Shown piece by piece: positions 7,885 to 16,550 of a stretch of DNA of 64,000 nucleotides. The DNA is from Rhabdothermincola sp037478855 (lineage in GTDB: Bacteria > Actinomycetota > Acidimicrobiia > Acidimicrobiales > Acidimicrobilacustridaceae): the NCBI GenBank assembly GCA_037478855.1, contig JBBFLY010000001.1, positions 47,904 to 111,903 on the forward strand, written 5' to 3'. Under the pieces are notes generated by a model. That model searched no databases. It worked only from the letters and a program-made list of their open reading frames with translations, and was not told the origin of the DNA. A program made the translations under genes and the position numbers. Position 1 is the first letter of the stretch, and each line of letters starts with the position of its first letter.

Positions 7885-9848
7885 GCACACCGCTGCCGTT
7901 CACCGCGGTGGTGGGACAGGACCGGGCGAAGACCGCCCTGCTGCTCGCCGCGGTCGATCCGCGTCTGGGTGGTGTGCTCCTGCGCGGGGACAAGGGCTCG
8001 GCGAAGACCACCCTGGCCCGGGGGTTGGCGGCGTTGCTCCCCGGTGACGCCCCCTTCGTGGAGCTCCCTCTCGGCGCCGGTGAGGATCGGGTGCTCGGTT
8101 CGCTCGATCTGCGCGCGCTGCTCACCGAGGGGACGCCGACGTTCAGGCCCGGTCTGCTCGCGTCGGCGCACGACGGGGTGCTCTACGTCGATGAGATCAA
8201 CCTGTTGGCCGACCATCTGGTCGACGCGCTGTTGGACGTGGCGGTGTCGGGTGTGAACCGGGTCGAGCGCGACGGGCTCTCTCACGCGCACCCGGCCCGC
8301 TTCGTGCTCATCGCGTCGATGAACCCGGAGGAGGGTGAGCTGCGGCCGCAGCTGTTGGATCGCTTCGGGCTGTCGGTCGAGGTGCGCGCACCGGCGGACG
8401 TTTCGGACCGGGTGGAGGCGGTGCGCCGCCAGCTCGCCTTCGAGCGTGAGGGCGTCTCGGACGCGATGGTCGCTGACGCGGCCGACCTGCGACGCCGTGT
8501 GGAGTCGGCGCGCCGGGCTGAGGTGCGTGTGGACGACGATCTGCTGCGGGTGGCCAGCTCGGTCGCGGTGGCGGTCGGTGCGGAGGGGTTGCGGGCGGAT
8601 CTCATGCTGGTGCGTGCGGCACGGGCGCATGCGGCGCTGGGCGGTCGGCCAGCAGCGGAGCTGGGTGATCTGCGGGCGGTCGCCGAGCTGGTGCTGGGCC
8701 ACCGCCGTCGTCGACGTCCCTTCGAGGAGCCCGGCATCGACCGTGAGGTGCTGGAGGAGGCGTTCGCCGGCGCGCTGGAGGACGGGTCGGTTCGGGGTGG
8801 TTCGGCCGGGACCGGTCGCGAGTCGGGCCCCGGGTCGGGCTCCGGGTCGGAGGCGGAAGCCGGGTCGGAGGTGACGCTCGAGTCGGGGGAGGCGGGTGCG
8901 CCTCAGGGCGCGGCGCGCCGAGGTGCTCCGACGAAGGGCGCGCTGGCGGACGACGCGGTGCCGGAGGGTGCTGCCCTGGATGGTGCTGCCCCGGGAGGTC
9001 GGGTCGATCGTCCAAGCGGAGATCGGCCCACAGAGGTCACCTTGCCCGTCCGTGGCACAGGTCGCCCGGGTTCCTCGACCCTTTCGGCCCCCTCGGGGCG
9101 GGCCGCCGTGGCTCCCGCGGGTCGGCGTGGGCGTCGGGTCACGTCAGTCCCCTTCGAGGCCGACCTGCCGGTGGATCCGGTCGGCTCGGCGGTGGCGCTG
9201 GCCGGCAGGCGAGCGGCGGTCGGCCGTTCCGACGCCGCGGTGACCGCAGAGGACCTGCGCGGGGTGCGCCGGGAGCAGGCTGTCGGTGCGCTCGTGGTGT
9301 TCGTGGTGGACGCCAGCGGCTCCATGGGTGTCGAGCACCGGATGGCCGGCACGAAGGCCGCGGTGTTCGGGCTGCTCGCGGACGCATACCGCCACCGTTG
9401 CCGGGTGGCGCTGGTCGCGTTCCGCGGCGAGGGCGCACAGACCGTCCTGCGCCCGACCGGTTCGGTCGAGGTGGCTCGAGCGCGGCTGGCGGACCTGGCG
9501 ACGGGTGGCGCGTCACCGATCGACGCGGGGCTTCGCGAGGCGGCGATGCTCGCGGACCGTGCCTCGCCCGGGACGCCGGTCGTGGTGGTGGTGGTGACCG
9601 ATGGGCGTGCTACCGCCGTCGGTGCCGACCCCAGGCAGGTGTTCGAGCGGGCGGTGGAGGTCGCTCGGTCGCTTCGTCGTCGCGGCGTCGAGGTCGTGGT
9701 CGTCGACAGCGAGCGGGGCCCGGGCCGGCTGGGGTTGGCCCGCCGCCTGGCGGACGTGGCGGGCGCGGTGGCGATCGACTTGGAGGAGCTCGCCAGCAGC
9801 GATCCCCTCACGACCCTCATCCCTGACCCGGAGGTGCGCCGTGCCTGA
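7881..9848 (+). CDS. Cobaltochelatase AAA+/VWA subunit (BchI-BchD/ChlID-type fusion)
   Basis: A 655-residue chelatase motor subunit joining two functions in one chain. The N-terminal AAA+ module has Walker A GDKGSAKT (36-43), Walker B VLYVDEINLL (Asp104, Glu105) and LIASMNPEEGELRPQLLDRF. A Gly/Ala/Glu-rich linker covers about 295-420. The C-terminal von Willebrand A domain has a MIDAS motif VVDASGSMG (about 475-483) and later VVVVTDGRAT. Such ChlID fusions sit beside cobN in actinobacteria and are taken to replace CobS and CobT, hydrolysing ATP to drive cobalt insertion. The ATG at 7881 follows GGAGCTGCG and overlaps cobN by four bases. Upstream in-frame starts lie inside cobN and are rejected. 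Confidence 0.93.
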   Translation: MSTPLPFTAVVGQDRAKTALLLAAVDPRLGGVLLRGDKGSAKTTLARGLAALLPGDAPFVELPLGAGEDRVLGSLDLRALLTEGTPTFRPGLLASAHDGVLYVDEINLLADHLVDALLDVAVSGVNRVERDGLSHAHPARFVLIASMNPEEGELRPQLLDRFGLSVEVRAPADVSDRVEAVRRQLAFEREGVSDAMVADAADLRRRVESARRAEVRVDDDLLRVASSVAVAVGAEGLRADLMLVRAARAHAALGGRPAAELGDLRAVAELVLGHRRRRRPFEEPGIDREVLEEAFAGALEDGSVRGGSAGTGRESGPGSGSGSEAEAGSEVTLESGEAGAPQGAARRGAPTKGALADDAVPEGAALDGAAPGGRVDRPSGDRPTEVTLPVRGTGRPGSSTLSAPSGRAAVAPAGRRGRRVTSVPFEADLPVDPVGSAVALAGRRAAVGRSDAAVTAEDLRGVRREQAVGALVVFVVDASGSMGVEHRMAGTKAAVFGLLADAYRHRCRVALVAFRGEGAQTVLRPTGSVEVARARLADLATGGASPIDAGLREAAMLADRASPGTPVVVVVVTDGRATAVGADPRQVFERAVEVARSLRRRGVEVVVVDSERGPGRLGLARRLADVAGAVAIDLEELASSDPLTTLIPDPEVRRA

Positions 9849-10419
9849 ACGTGACCCCGAGGAGATCCCGACCGACGATCCCCGCCCCGGCGGACTCCGT
9901 CGCGCCCGGTCGCTGGTGTTGGTGAACACCGGTCCGGGCAAGGGGAAGACGTCCGCGGCCATGGGCGTGGTGCTGCGCGCGCTGGCCCGGGAGTGGCGGG
10001 TGGCGGTGGTGCAGTTCCTCAAGTCGGGTCGCTGGCACACAGGCGAGGAGAAGATGTGCCGCCAGCTCGGCGTGGACTGGTGGGCGGAGGGTGAGGGGTT
10101 CACCTGGGACTCGGAGGACCTCGACCTCGACCGCGCGGTGGCCGCCGGTGCGTGGGCACACGCCCGCTCGCTGATTGTGGCGGGCGACCATCGGTTGGTC
10201 GTGCTCGACGAGATCACCTATCCCATGAACTGGGGCTGGATCGACACCGAGGAGGTGGTGGACACGATCCGGGAGCGGCCGGCGCACGTCAGCGTGGTGG
10301 CGACGGGGCGCAACGCGCCGGCGGCGCTGATCGACGTGGCCGACACGGTGGCCGAGATCGGCGACGTCAAGCACGCGTACCGTGCGGGCATCCGGGCGAT
10401 GCGGGGCATCGACTACTAG
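9841..10419 (+). CDS. cobO: ATP:corrinoid adenosyltransferase, CobA/CobO/BtuR type
   Basis: A 192-residue enzyme that transfers the adenosyl group of ATP to reduced corrinoid cobalt, forming the Co-C bond of adenosylcobalamin precursors. The P-loop is NTGPGKGKTSAAMGVVLRAL (about residues 29-48). VVQFLKSGRWHTGEE and the Walker-B-like LVVLDEITYPMNWGW follow, and the C-terminal RGIDY is typical of the family. The GTG at 9841 overlaps the chelatase gene by eight bases. It is the last gene of the cobalt/cobalamin operon in this window; the rnpB gene follows on the opposite strand. Confidence 0.95.
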   Translation: MPERDPEEIPTDDPRPGGLRRARSLVLVNTGPGKGKTSAAMGVVLRALAREWRVAVVQFLKSGRWHTGEEKMCRQLGVDWWAEGEGFTWDSEDLDLDRAVAAGAWAHARSLIVAGDHRLVVLDEITYPMNWGWIDTEEVVDTIRERPAHVSVVATGRNAPAALIDVADTVAEIGDVKHAYRAGIRAMRGIDY

Positions 10420-10466
10420 CCCGGACCTGGTGCCCACCGACGCACCTTCCCCGACCCTCTGACTCG

Positions 10467-10481
10467 CCCGTGCGGCGCGGG
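10467..10481 (-). terminator. Small GC-rich hairpin downstream of rnpB
   Basis: A six-pair stem with one G-U wobble and a 3-base loop lies immediately 3' of rnpB on the minus strand, between rnpB and the end of cobO. No T-tract is visible, so a terminator role is weakly supported. Confidence 0.25.
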
Positions 10482-10484
10482 GGT

Positions 10485-10872
<388 letters not shown>

Positions 10873-11019
10873 TGGTCCATTCTGCCATCGGGACACGGCC
10901 AGCGTGCGCGCCCCGATGGCGAGCTCGCGCTGGTCGCCCCGCACCGATCGCACGGACCTACGACCCGCTACCGGTGCGCGACGCAGGGAGCGTGGCCGCC
11001 GTCCGGCCGTCTGAACCCG

Positions 11020-11892
11020 TCACCGGGCGGTCGTCGCGGTGGTCTTCTCGGTCGTGGTCGTCTCCTGCTCAGGCATGGGCTCGATCGACCCCGCCCCCAC
11101 GAAGCCCTTGTCGTTGATGTGCCCGCGCCGCGGCATGAACGGATACGGCACCTGGGGCTGCCGTTGCACGCCGTAGAGCACCGCCATGTGGCGGGCTTCG
11201 ACGCCACCGATGCTCATGACCGCCTCGCGCAGCTCAGCGGTGGTGAGCAGCTCGGTGGCGAACACGTAGGTCTGCGCGGCCGTCGTCTCCAGCTGCAACC
11301 CGAGCGCCACGACGGAGTCCTCGTCGGTCAAGCCCGCGACCGCGGGCGCGACGACCTTCTCCTGCAGGTAGCTGTTGGCCTGGTCGTAGGGTGTGCCACC
11401 GCTGTCCTCGGTCGCCCTGGCGAGCAGGTCTGCGTGATCGCGGTGCTGCTGCTGGAACACCCGGATGGCGTCTGCGACCGCGGCGGTGGTCACCAGCCCC
11501 GAGTCGAGCGCCGTCTGGTAGGTGTCGACCGCGAGCACCTCGATCGACTGGGCGGTGCGCAGCAGGTTCACGTTCAGCTCCTGGCCCCGGTCGTAGACCT
11601 CGGCCGACATCCCCGGCACGCTGCTTGGTGTCGTGCCGGTGACGGGGATCTGCTTCTTTGCGCTCTTGCCGCAGGCCGCGAGCACCGCGGAGAACGCGAC
11701 CGTGGCACCACCCAGGCGCAGGAACCCCCGACGGTCGGGCAGGCCGAGCAGCGCGGCCTTGCTCTGCGGGGAGGCGTCGCCGTCAGGGTCGAAGACCCGC
11801 TTGAGCGCCTCGCGCATGCGGGGCATCGCCTCAGCGTGCTCGCGCTGCGAGGAGGCGAGCTGGCGGCGCACCTCATCTCGGCTGAGCTCCAT
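11020..11892 (-). CDS. Exported ferritin-like lipoprotein
   Basis: A 290-residue protein with a basic DRRGF start, a hydrophobic core and a lipobox (GGATVAFSAVLAACG, about residues 55-70), so it is predicted to be a lipid-anchored surface protein. The mature part is helical and ferritin-like, with His/Glu pairs such as QQQHRDHADLL and a final VEARHMAVL (E-x2-H) suggesting a di-iron site. A tail rich in Thr and Glu follows. The ATG at 11892 is chosen because it has a strong ribosome site (GAGAGGAG) 5 bases upstream. A much longer frame continues upstream but is a shadow over the neighbouring ferritin-like gene. It lies 25 bases after that paralogue, in one operon with a cupredoxin. The exact iron role is unknown. 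Confidence 0.8.
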   Translation of the reverse strand: MELSRDEVRRQLASSQREHAEAMPRMREALKRVFDPDGDASPQSKAALLGLPDRRGFLRLGGATVAFSAVLAACGKSAKKQIPVTGTTPSSVPGMSAEVYDRGQELNVNLLRTAQSIEVLAVDTYQTALDSGLVTTAAVADAIRVFQQQHRDHADLLARATEDSGGTPYDQANSYLQEKVVAPAVAGLTDEDSVVALGLQLETTAAQTYVFATELLTTAELREAVMSIGGVEARHMAVLYGVQRQPQVPYPFMPRRGHINDKGFVGAGSIEPMPEQETTTTEKTTATTAR

Positions 11893-11917
11893 CGTCACTC
11901 CTCTCTCGGTCCCGGGA

Positions 11918-12661
11918 TCAGCCGGCGTAGTCGAACGCGTCGGTGGTGGTCTGGAAGGCAGGCATCCAGTCGGTCGTCGGAAGCTCCAGCAGCTGGCCGA
12001 GCGCGACCGCGTGCTGCCCCTCGATCGGCATGATGCTCGCTGCGGCTCCGGCGGCCGTCGGCGACTCCAGCTGCCCCAGTGCGCGCAGGTAGGTGGCGGC
12101 CGCCCGCTCCTCGATCGAGTAGAGCACCCGCAGCAGCGCCTTTGAGTCGGACGCACCGGCGAGCTGCGGTTGCACCGAGGCCACCACACGGGGGTTCGGC
12201 GAGCTGGTGGAGGCATCCTTCTCGCCGGCAAGGACCGCCAGCGCGTCCGCGTGGTCACCGTGGTGGCCGGCGAAGGTCCGGCAGAGCTCGGCTTCGGCGG
12301 GGCTGAGCAGCCGGGTCTGAACCGCCAGCTCGTAGGCCGCCCGGGCCGCCAGCTCCAGCCCGATCGCGAACCCGGCGATCGTGAGATCGACCTCGGGGAG
12401 CTCTTCGCCGGCACCCGCGGTCGAACCGGCTTCCTGTGCTTCGGCGGCGTTCGCGGCAGGTGCAAGCACCGCGGCCGACACGGCGGCCGCGCCGAGCGTC
12501 GCCACGCCTCCCAACCCGAGGCGGCGGACGAAGCGGCGGCGCGACTCGTCGACCGCTGCGGAACGGGCACCGAAGTGCAGCTCGCCGAGGTCGTCGGCGA
12601 TCGTCCGCATCGCTTCCCGGTGCTGCTCGTCAACCTGCTCCACCAGACGGCGGATGCTCAT
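11918..12661 (-). CDS. Tat-exported ferritin-like protein
   Basis: A 247-residue protein with a twin-arginine signal near residues 41-70 (SRRRFVRRLGLGGVATLGA, then an Ala-rich stretch ending in ANAAEA). It should be folded, perhaps metal-loaded, before export. The mature domain is a four-helix ferritin-like fold with HHGDHADAL, SIEERAAATYL and IEGQHAVALG (E-x2-H) as candidate metal ligands. It is a diverged paralogue of the next gene downstream. The start ATG 12661 has GAAGGA about 10 bases upstream. No known substrate; the context with a cupredoxin suggests extracytoplasmic redox or metal storage. Confidence 0.8.
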   Translation of the reverse strand: MSIRRLVEQVDEQHREAMRTIADDLGELHFGARSAAVDESRRRFVRRLGLGGVATLGAAAVSAAVLAPAANAAEAQEAGSTAGAGEELPEVDLTIAGFAIGLELAARAAYELAVQTRLLSPAEAELCRTFAGHHGDHADALAVLAGEKDASTSSPNPRVVASVQPQLAGASDSKALLRVLYSIEERAAATYLRALGQLESPTAAGAAASIMPIEGQHAVALGQLLELPTTDWMPAFQTTTDAFDYAG

Positions 12662-12700
12662 CTCGTGTCGTCCTTCCCCTCTCGGGGCGCCGTGCCGTCC

Positions 12701-13192
12701 TCAGCGGACGTCGATGGTGCCCTTCATGTAGTTGTGGATCTTGCAGAAGTACGGATAGGTACCGGGTCTGTTGAAGGTCTGTGTGAAACCCTGAGCTTTG
12801 CCGATCTCGCCCGAGTCGAGCACATTCGGCAGGGTCGAGACGATTCGGTGCTCCACGTCGTCGTGGTTCACCCAGGTCACCGCGATGCCCCGGGTGACCT
12901 CCAGGTGCTTGGGGACGAAGCGATGGTCGGTGATCTCGACCGTGGCCCCGGATCCGACGGTGGGGGTGGCGGTCGTGTCCGGCGGTGTCGGTGCAGGATC
13001 GGTGCTTGCGGCCGCGCCGGCGGTGGTGGATGACACGGTCGTGGTCGTTCGGCCCGCGCCCGCCGGGGTCGAGCTCGAGCTGCTCGCGCACCCGGCCAGC
13101 AGGGCCGTCACCGCGGCGGCGATGGCCAGCAGGCCACGGGTGGGGCGCCGCTGGCTCGCCCGTCGCACCGCAGGCACGGTCGTGATGCTCAT
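12701..13192 (-). CDS. Cupredoxin (plastocyanin-like) lipoprotein
   Basis: A 163-residue blue-copper-type protein. It has a basic N-terminus, a hydrophobic segment and the lipobox LLAGC (about residues 31-35), then a Ser/Thr/Pro/Ala-rich linker of about 50 residues, then a cupredoxin domain. The copper ligands are visible: His in DVEHRIVS and the C-x2-H-x2-M set in YFCKIHNYMKG, with a complete axial methionine. The domain ends in TIDVR. The ATG at 13192 gives the lipoprotein signal directly. It lies 20 bases after the FGGY kinase stop and 39 bases before the Tat ferritin-like gene. It probably carries electrons or copper at the membrane surface. Confidence 0.87.
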   Translation of the reverse strand: MSITTVPAVRRASQRRPTRGLLAIAAAVTALLAGCASSSSSTPAGAGRTTTTVSSTTAGAAASTDPAPTPPDTTATPTVGSGATVEITDHRFVPKHLEVTRGIAVTWVNHDDVEHRIVSTLPNVLDSGEIGKAQGFTQTFNRPGTYPYFCKIHNYMKGTIDVR

Positions 13193-13212
13193 CGCCGCTG
13201 CCGCACCCCGGC

Positions 13213-14655
13213 TCAGAAGTCGAGCGCTGACAGCTCGGCGTGCCAGCCCTTCGCCCGTTCGACCGCCTCCCGCCACCGGTCCCGGTCGAGCTTCCCGTTG
13301 GGCTCGACCACCTCGCGGGGTCGCCAGGTGGCGGCGATGTCGTCCCACCCGACCCACGTTCCCGTGGTGAGCCCGGCGAGCAGGGCCGCCCCGAGGGTGG
13401 TGGCCTCCACCACCGGCGAGACCTCCACTGGGCGCCCGCAGGCGTTGGCGAGCGCCTGCACGAAGGTGGGGTTGCGGCTCATGCCGCCGTCGACCCGCAC
13501 TGCGGGGATCGGTGTCCCACCGTCGAGCTCAGCCGCCTCCACCAGGTCGGCGCCCCGCTGGGCCACGCCCTCGAGCACCGCTCGCACCAGCTGCGGACGT
13601 CCCGTACCCCGGGTGAGCCCGAGCAGGGTGCCTCGCGCACCGTAGTCCCAGAAGGGGGTGCCGAGACCGAGCAGCGCCGGCACGTACACCACCCCGTCGG
13701 TGTCGGTGCACGCAGCGGCGACGTCGTGGGACTGCTCCACGCTCTCGATCACGCCCAGGTCGTCGCGCAGCCACTCCACGTTGCTGCCAGCTGAGAGCAT
13801 GATCGCCTCGATGCCCCACATGACCCGGCCGTCTCGTCGCCAGGTCACGATCGGGAACGTGCCACCGCCGCCGCGGGTGTCGAAGCCCGGACGGTCCGGT
13901 CCGTACACGGTGTCGAGCATCCCACCGGTGCCGAACGTGATCTTCGCCGGGCCGGGCGCCACGCAGCCCTGACCGACCAGCGACGCCTGTTGATCCCCGA
14001 CCAGCGCGGCGATTGGGGGGGCGCCTGGCAGCGCGCTGGCCTCGCCGACGACCTCGGTGGTGTCGACGATCGTGGGCAGGACCTCGACTGGCACCCGGAG
14101 GATGTCGAGAACCCGCTGGTCCCACCCCCGGCCTTCCCGGTCCACGAGCCCGGTGACCGCCGCGTTGGACAGGTCGGAGACGTGCACCGCACCCTGCGAG
14201 AGTCGCCACGCGATCCAGCTGTCGACCGTGCCGAAGCACAGGTCGCGCACGCGCTCAGGATCATGCTGGTCGAGCAGGTGGGCGAGCTTGGTGGCCGACA
14301 GGTTGGGGGCCAGCCGCAGACCCTCGGCTTGGAGGGCCAGGCAGTCACCGACCGTGCGCAGGTCCTGCCAGCCGATGCCCGGCCCGACCGGGACGCCGCT
14401 GCTCCGGTCCCACACGATCGTCGACGCCCGCTGGTTGGTGATGCCCACCGCCGTCACCGAGCCGACCGCTGCCAGCACCTCGTTCGCGCAGTCGAGCGCG
14501 GCATCGGCCATCGCGGCCGCGTCGAACTCGACGAGGCCAGGGGCCGGGGTGGAGGGCAGGACCTCGCGCCGGGCCTCGTGGGTGATCTGTGCGTCGGGGT
14601 TGACGATCGCCGCCCGCACGGCGCTCGTGCCCACATCGATGACGAGCAAGCTCAC
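13213..14655 (-). CDS. FGGY-family carbohydrate kinase, glycerol-kinase-like with altered substrate pocket
   Basis: A 480-residue ASKHA kinase that aligns well with glycerol kinase: DVGTSAVRAAIV phosphate loop, IGWQDLRT, VGDQQASLVGQ, FGTGGMLDT and VDGGMSRNPTFVQ. Two residues that bind glycerol in GlpK are changed. The NQRET motif reads NQRAS, so Glu84 becomes Ala77. The PYFS motif reads PNLS, so Tyr135 becomes Asn118. Arg83, Asp245 and Gln246 equivalents are kept. A canonical glpK exists elsewhere in the window (38763-40274), so this paralogue may phosphorylate another polyol or glycerol derivative. It starts at GTG 14655, overlapping the membrane-protein stop by four bases. Confidence 0.83.
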   Translation of the reverse strand: MSLLVIDVGTSAVRAAIVNPDAQITHEARREVLPSTPAPGLVEFDAAAMADAALDCANEVLAAVGSVTAVGITNQRASTIVWDRSSGVPVGPGIGWQDLRTVGDCLALQAEGLRLAPNLSATKLAHLLDQHDPERVRDLCFGTVDSWIAWRLSQGAVHVSDLSNAAVTGLVDREGRGWDQRVLDILRVPVEVLPTIVDTTEVVGEASALPGAPPIAALVGDQQASLVGQGCVAPGPAKITFGTGGMLDTVYGPDRPGFDTRGGGGTFPIVTWRRDGRVMWGIEAIMLSAGSNVEWLRDDLGVIESVEQSHDVAAACTDTDGVVYVPALLGLGTPFWDYGARGTLLGLTRGTGRPQLVRAVLEGVAQRGADLVEAAELDGGTPIPAVRVDGGMSRNPTFVQALANACGRPVEVSPVVEATTLGAALLAGLTTGTWVGWDDIAATWRPREVVEPNGKLDRDRWREAVERAKGWHAELSALDF

Positions 14656-15023
14656 CGGTCACCAACCTTTCGCATCGAACCGATCGCGCCGCCCACGGCA
14701 CCCACGGACGCGTACATCATCGTCACGAGGATGAGGGAGAGCACGTTCGGCACCGATCCGCCGAGCGCCGCCCACAACACCCGGACCACCACGTACAGGC
14801 CTGCACCGGTGAGCGCGGCGTTCAGGATCGGCCAGCCCCGCTCGCGCCGGCCGGTGACCACCCCGCCGGCGACGGCGGCAAGCAGGCTCGCTGCTGCCAG
14901 CGCGGTCGAAGCACCCGTCGCGCCCTCCCCGGCTGCGACCCGGGCCACGACCACGACGGGAGCCGCGACCGCCACCGCGACCGCCAACCCGACCCCCACC
15001 GATCGCAGCTCGACGGCACCCAA
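14652..15023 (-). CDS. Small polytopic membrane protein of unknown function
   Basis: A roughly 123-residue protein with about four hydrophobic segments (residues 8-28, 35-55, 65-85, 92-112) and a charged C-terminal GSMRKVGDR. I do not recognise the family. The start is uncertain: TTG 15023 lies two bases after the stop of the flavoprotein, while GTG 14999 would shorten it by eight residues. It is sandwiched between the flavoprotein and the FGGY kinase with four-base overlap, so it is co-transcribed and may be a membrane partner for one of them. Confidence 0.6.
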   Translation of the reverse strand: MGAVELRSVGVGLAVAVAVAAPVVVVARVAAGEGATGASTALAAASLLAAVAGGVVTGRRERGWPILNAALTGAGLYVVVRVLWAALGGSVPNVLSLILVTMMYASVGAVGGAIGSMRKVGDR

Positions 15024-15025
15024 CG

Positions 15026-16549
15026 TCAGCGCGAACCGAGGAACGGGTCGGGACCGAACGGGCTGGGCAGGCCGAGCTTGCCCGGGTTGAGGATGCCCCG
15101 GGGGTCGAGCGCCTGCTTGAGGGCGACCAGCACGTCGAACCCTCCGCCGAGGGCCTCGGGCATGAACCGCCCGCGGTTCACGCCCACCCCATGGTGGTGG
15201 CTGAGCGATCCGCCCGCCGCCAGCACCGCGCGGGTGCCGGCATCCCAGACCGCCCGGTAGAAGTCGTCGCCGGCGCCCGGCTCGGGCTTCCCGGCGAAGG
15301 TGAAGTACAGGCATGCTCCGTCGGTGTAGGCGTGGGACTGGTGGGCGCTGACCACGAGGGTTCCCCCCACCGAGCCGATCGCCGCGAGGGTGTCGCGGTA
15401 GATCCGCGGCAGCGACGCCCACGGTCCGGTGATCTCCATGGTGTCGACCACGTACCCGCGGCTGATCAGCGCCTCGAGCGCGGAGACGTCGTTGCGGTGC
15501 TCCATCCAGCGGTCGACCAGCGTGGCGTCGAGTCGGAGCGCGTCGGTGCACTCCTCGGCGACGATCTCCGCGGTGACGTCCACGAGCTGCGGGTCGCCCT
15601 CGTCGTAGACCAGCAGCGGCGCCACCTCGCCGGTGGAGAAGTTCCGCTCCCCTTCGGTCGCGTCGTAGAGCCGGAGCACGGCGGGCGTGGCGCCCCGGCG
15701 CAGCACCCGCCGGCACGCGTCGAGACCCTCTTCGAAGGACGCGAAGCCGAAGGCGGCCTGACGGGTGTGGGTGGGGCAGGGGTGGGTGCGCAGGCGGGCG
15801 CCGACGATCACCCCGAGCGTGCCCTCTGATCCGACGAAGAGCTGGTTGAGGTCAGGGCCGGACGCCTGGCGGGCGTTTCCGCCGGTGCGGATGGTTCGGC
15901 CATCGGCGAGCACGACGTCGAGCCCTACCACCAGATCCTCGATCTTGCCGTAGCGGGTGGAGAGCTGACCCGCCCCCCGACACGCCAGCCACCCCCCGAC
16001 GGTCGAGAGGGCCATCGACTGCGGCCAGTGCCCGGCGGTGAGCGTGTGGCCCGACCGCAGCTCGTGCTCGAAGTGATCGCCGAAGGTGCCCGGCAGCACA
16101 TCGACCACCAGCGAGGTGTCGTCGACGTCGCGGATGCCAGCCAGCCCGCACAGGTCGAGCACCACACCTCCGTAGAGGGGGACGGATCCACCGCAGACAC
16201 CGCTGCGTCCCGCAGCAGCGGTGACCGGGACACCCGCCTCGTCGCAGACCCGCAGGACCGCCGCGACCTCCTCGGGGGTCGACGGTCGGGCCACCACGGC
16301 GGCGAGCGCGGCCACCTGGCCGTCGAGCGCCCAGGTCATGGCGAGCGGCCACCAGTCCCGGCTGGCCTCTGCGATGGTGGTGGCGTCCCGGGTCACCGAC
16401 GAGCAGACCCCGGCGAGCCGTTCGAAGAGGGCGTCGTCGACATCGACGAAGGGCAGGCCGAGGCGGGCGGTCACGCGGGTCGCGCCGCCTGCCAGTGCGA
16501 TGGGTGGGGTCGGTGCTCCCGGGCCCAGCTCGTCGTGGGTGGCGGTCAT
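15026..16549 (-). CDS. FAD-binding oxidoreductase, alkyldihydroxyacetonephosphate synthase (AGPS)-like
   Basis: A 507-residue flavoprotein of the VAO/PCMH fold. The N-terminal FAD domain includes VVARPSTPEEVAAVLRVCDE, AAGRSGVCGGS, WPQSMALSTVGGWLACRGAG and GSEGTLGVIVGA. The C-terminal half carries a His triplet, GGSLSHHHGVGVNRG (His451-453), and the closing DPRGILNPGKLG. The triplet with its surrounding residues is a hallmark of AGPS, which exchanges an acyl for an alkyl chain on dihydroxyacetone phosphate in ether-lipid synthesis. Actinobacterial relatives are mostly uncharacterised. Its position directly after glpD, which also makes DHAP, supports a DHAP-linked role. The reaction itself is inference. 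Confidence 0.82.
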   Translation of the reverse strand: MTATHDELGPGAPTPPIALAGGATRVTARLGLPFVDVDDALFERLAGVCSSVTRDATTIAEASRDWWPLAMTWALDGQVAALAAVVARPSTPEEVAAVLRVCDEAGVPVTAAAGRSGVCGGSVPLYGGVVLDLCGLAGIRDVDDTSLVVDVLPGTFGDHFEHELRSGHTLTAGHWPQSMALSTVGGWLACRGAGQLSTRYGKIEDLVVGLDVVLADGRTIRTGGNARQASGPDLNQLFVGSEGTLGVIVGARLRTHPCPTHTRQAAFGFASFEEGLDACRRVLRRGATPAVLRLYDATEGERNFSTGEVAPLLVYDEGDPQLVDVTAEIVAEECTDALRLDATLVDRWMEHRNDVSALEALISRGYVVDTMEITGPWASLPRIYRDTLAAIGSVGGTLVVSAHQSHAYTDGACLYFTFAGKPEPGAGDDFYRAVWDAGTRAVLAAGGSLSHHHGVGVNRGRFMPEALGGGFDVLVALKQALDPRGILNPGKLGLPSPFGPDPFLGSR

Positions 16550-16550
16550 C

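Noticed and set aside
5443..7890. Long open frame antisense to cobN
   Set aside because: High-GC shadow frame. Its translation is rich in Arg, His and Gln with no domain, while the plus strand encodes intact CobN.
11893..12633. Upstream extension of the ferritin-like lipoprotein frame
   Set aside because: It overlaps the Tat ferritin-like gene out of frame and lacks protein-like composition. A good ribosome site marks ATG 11892 instead.
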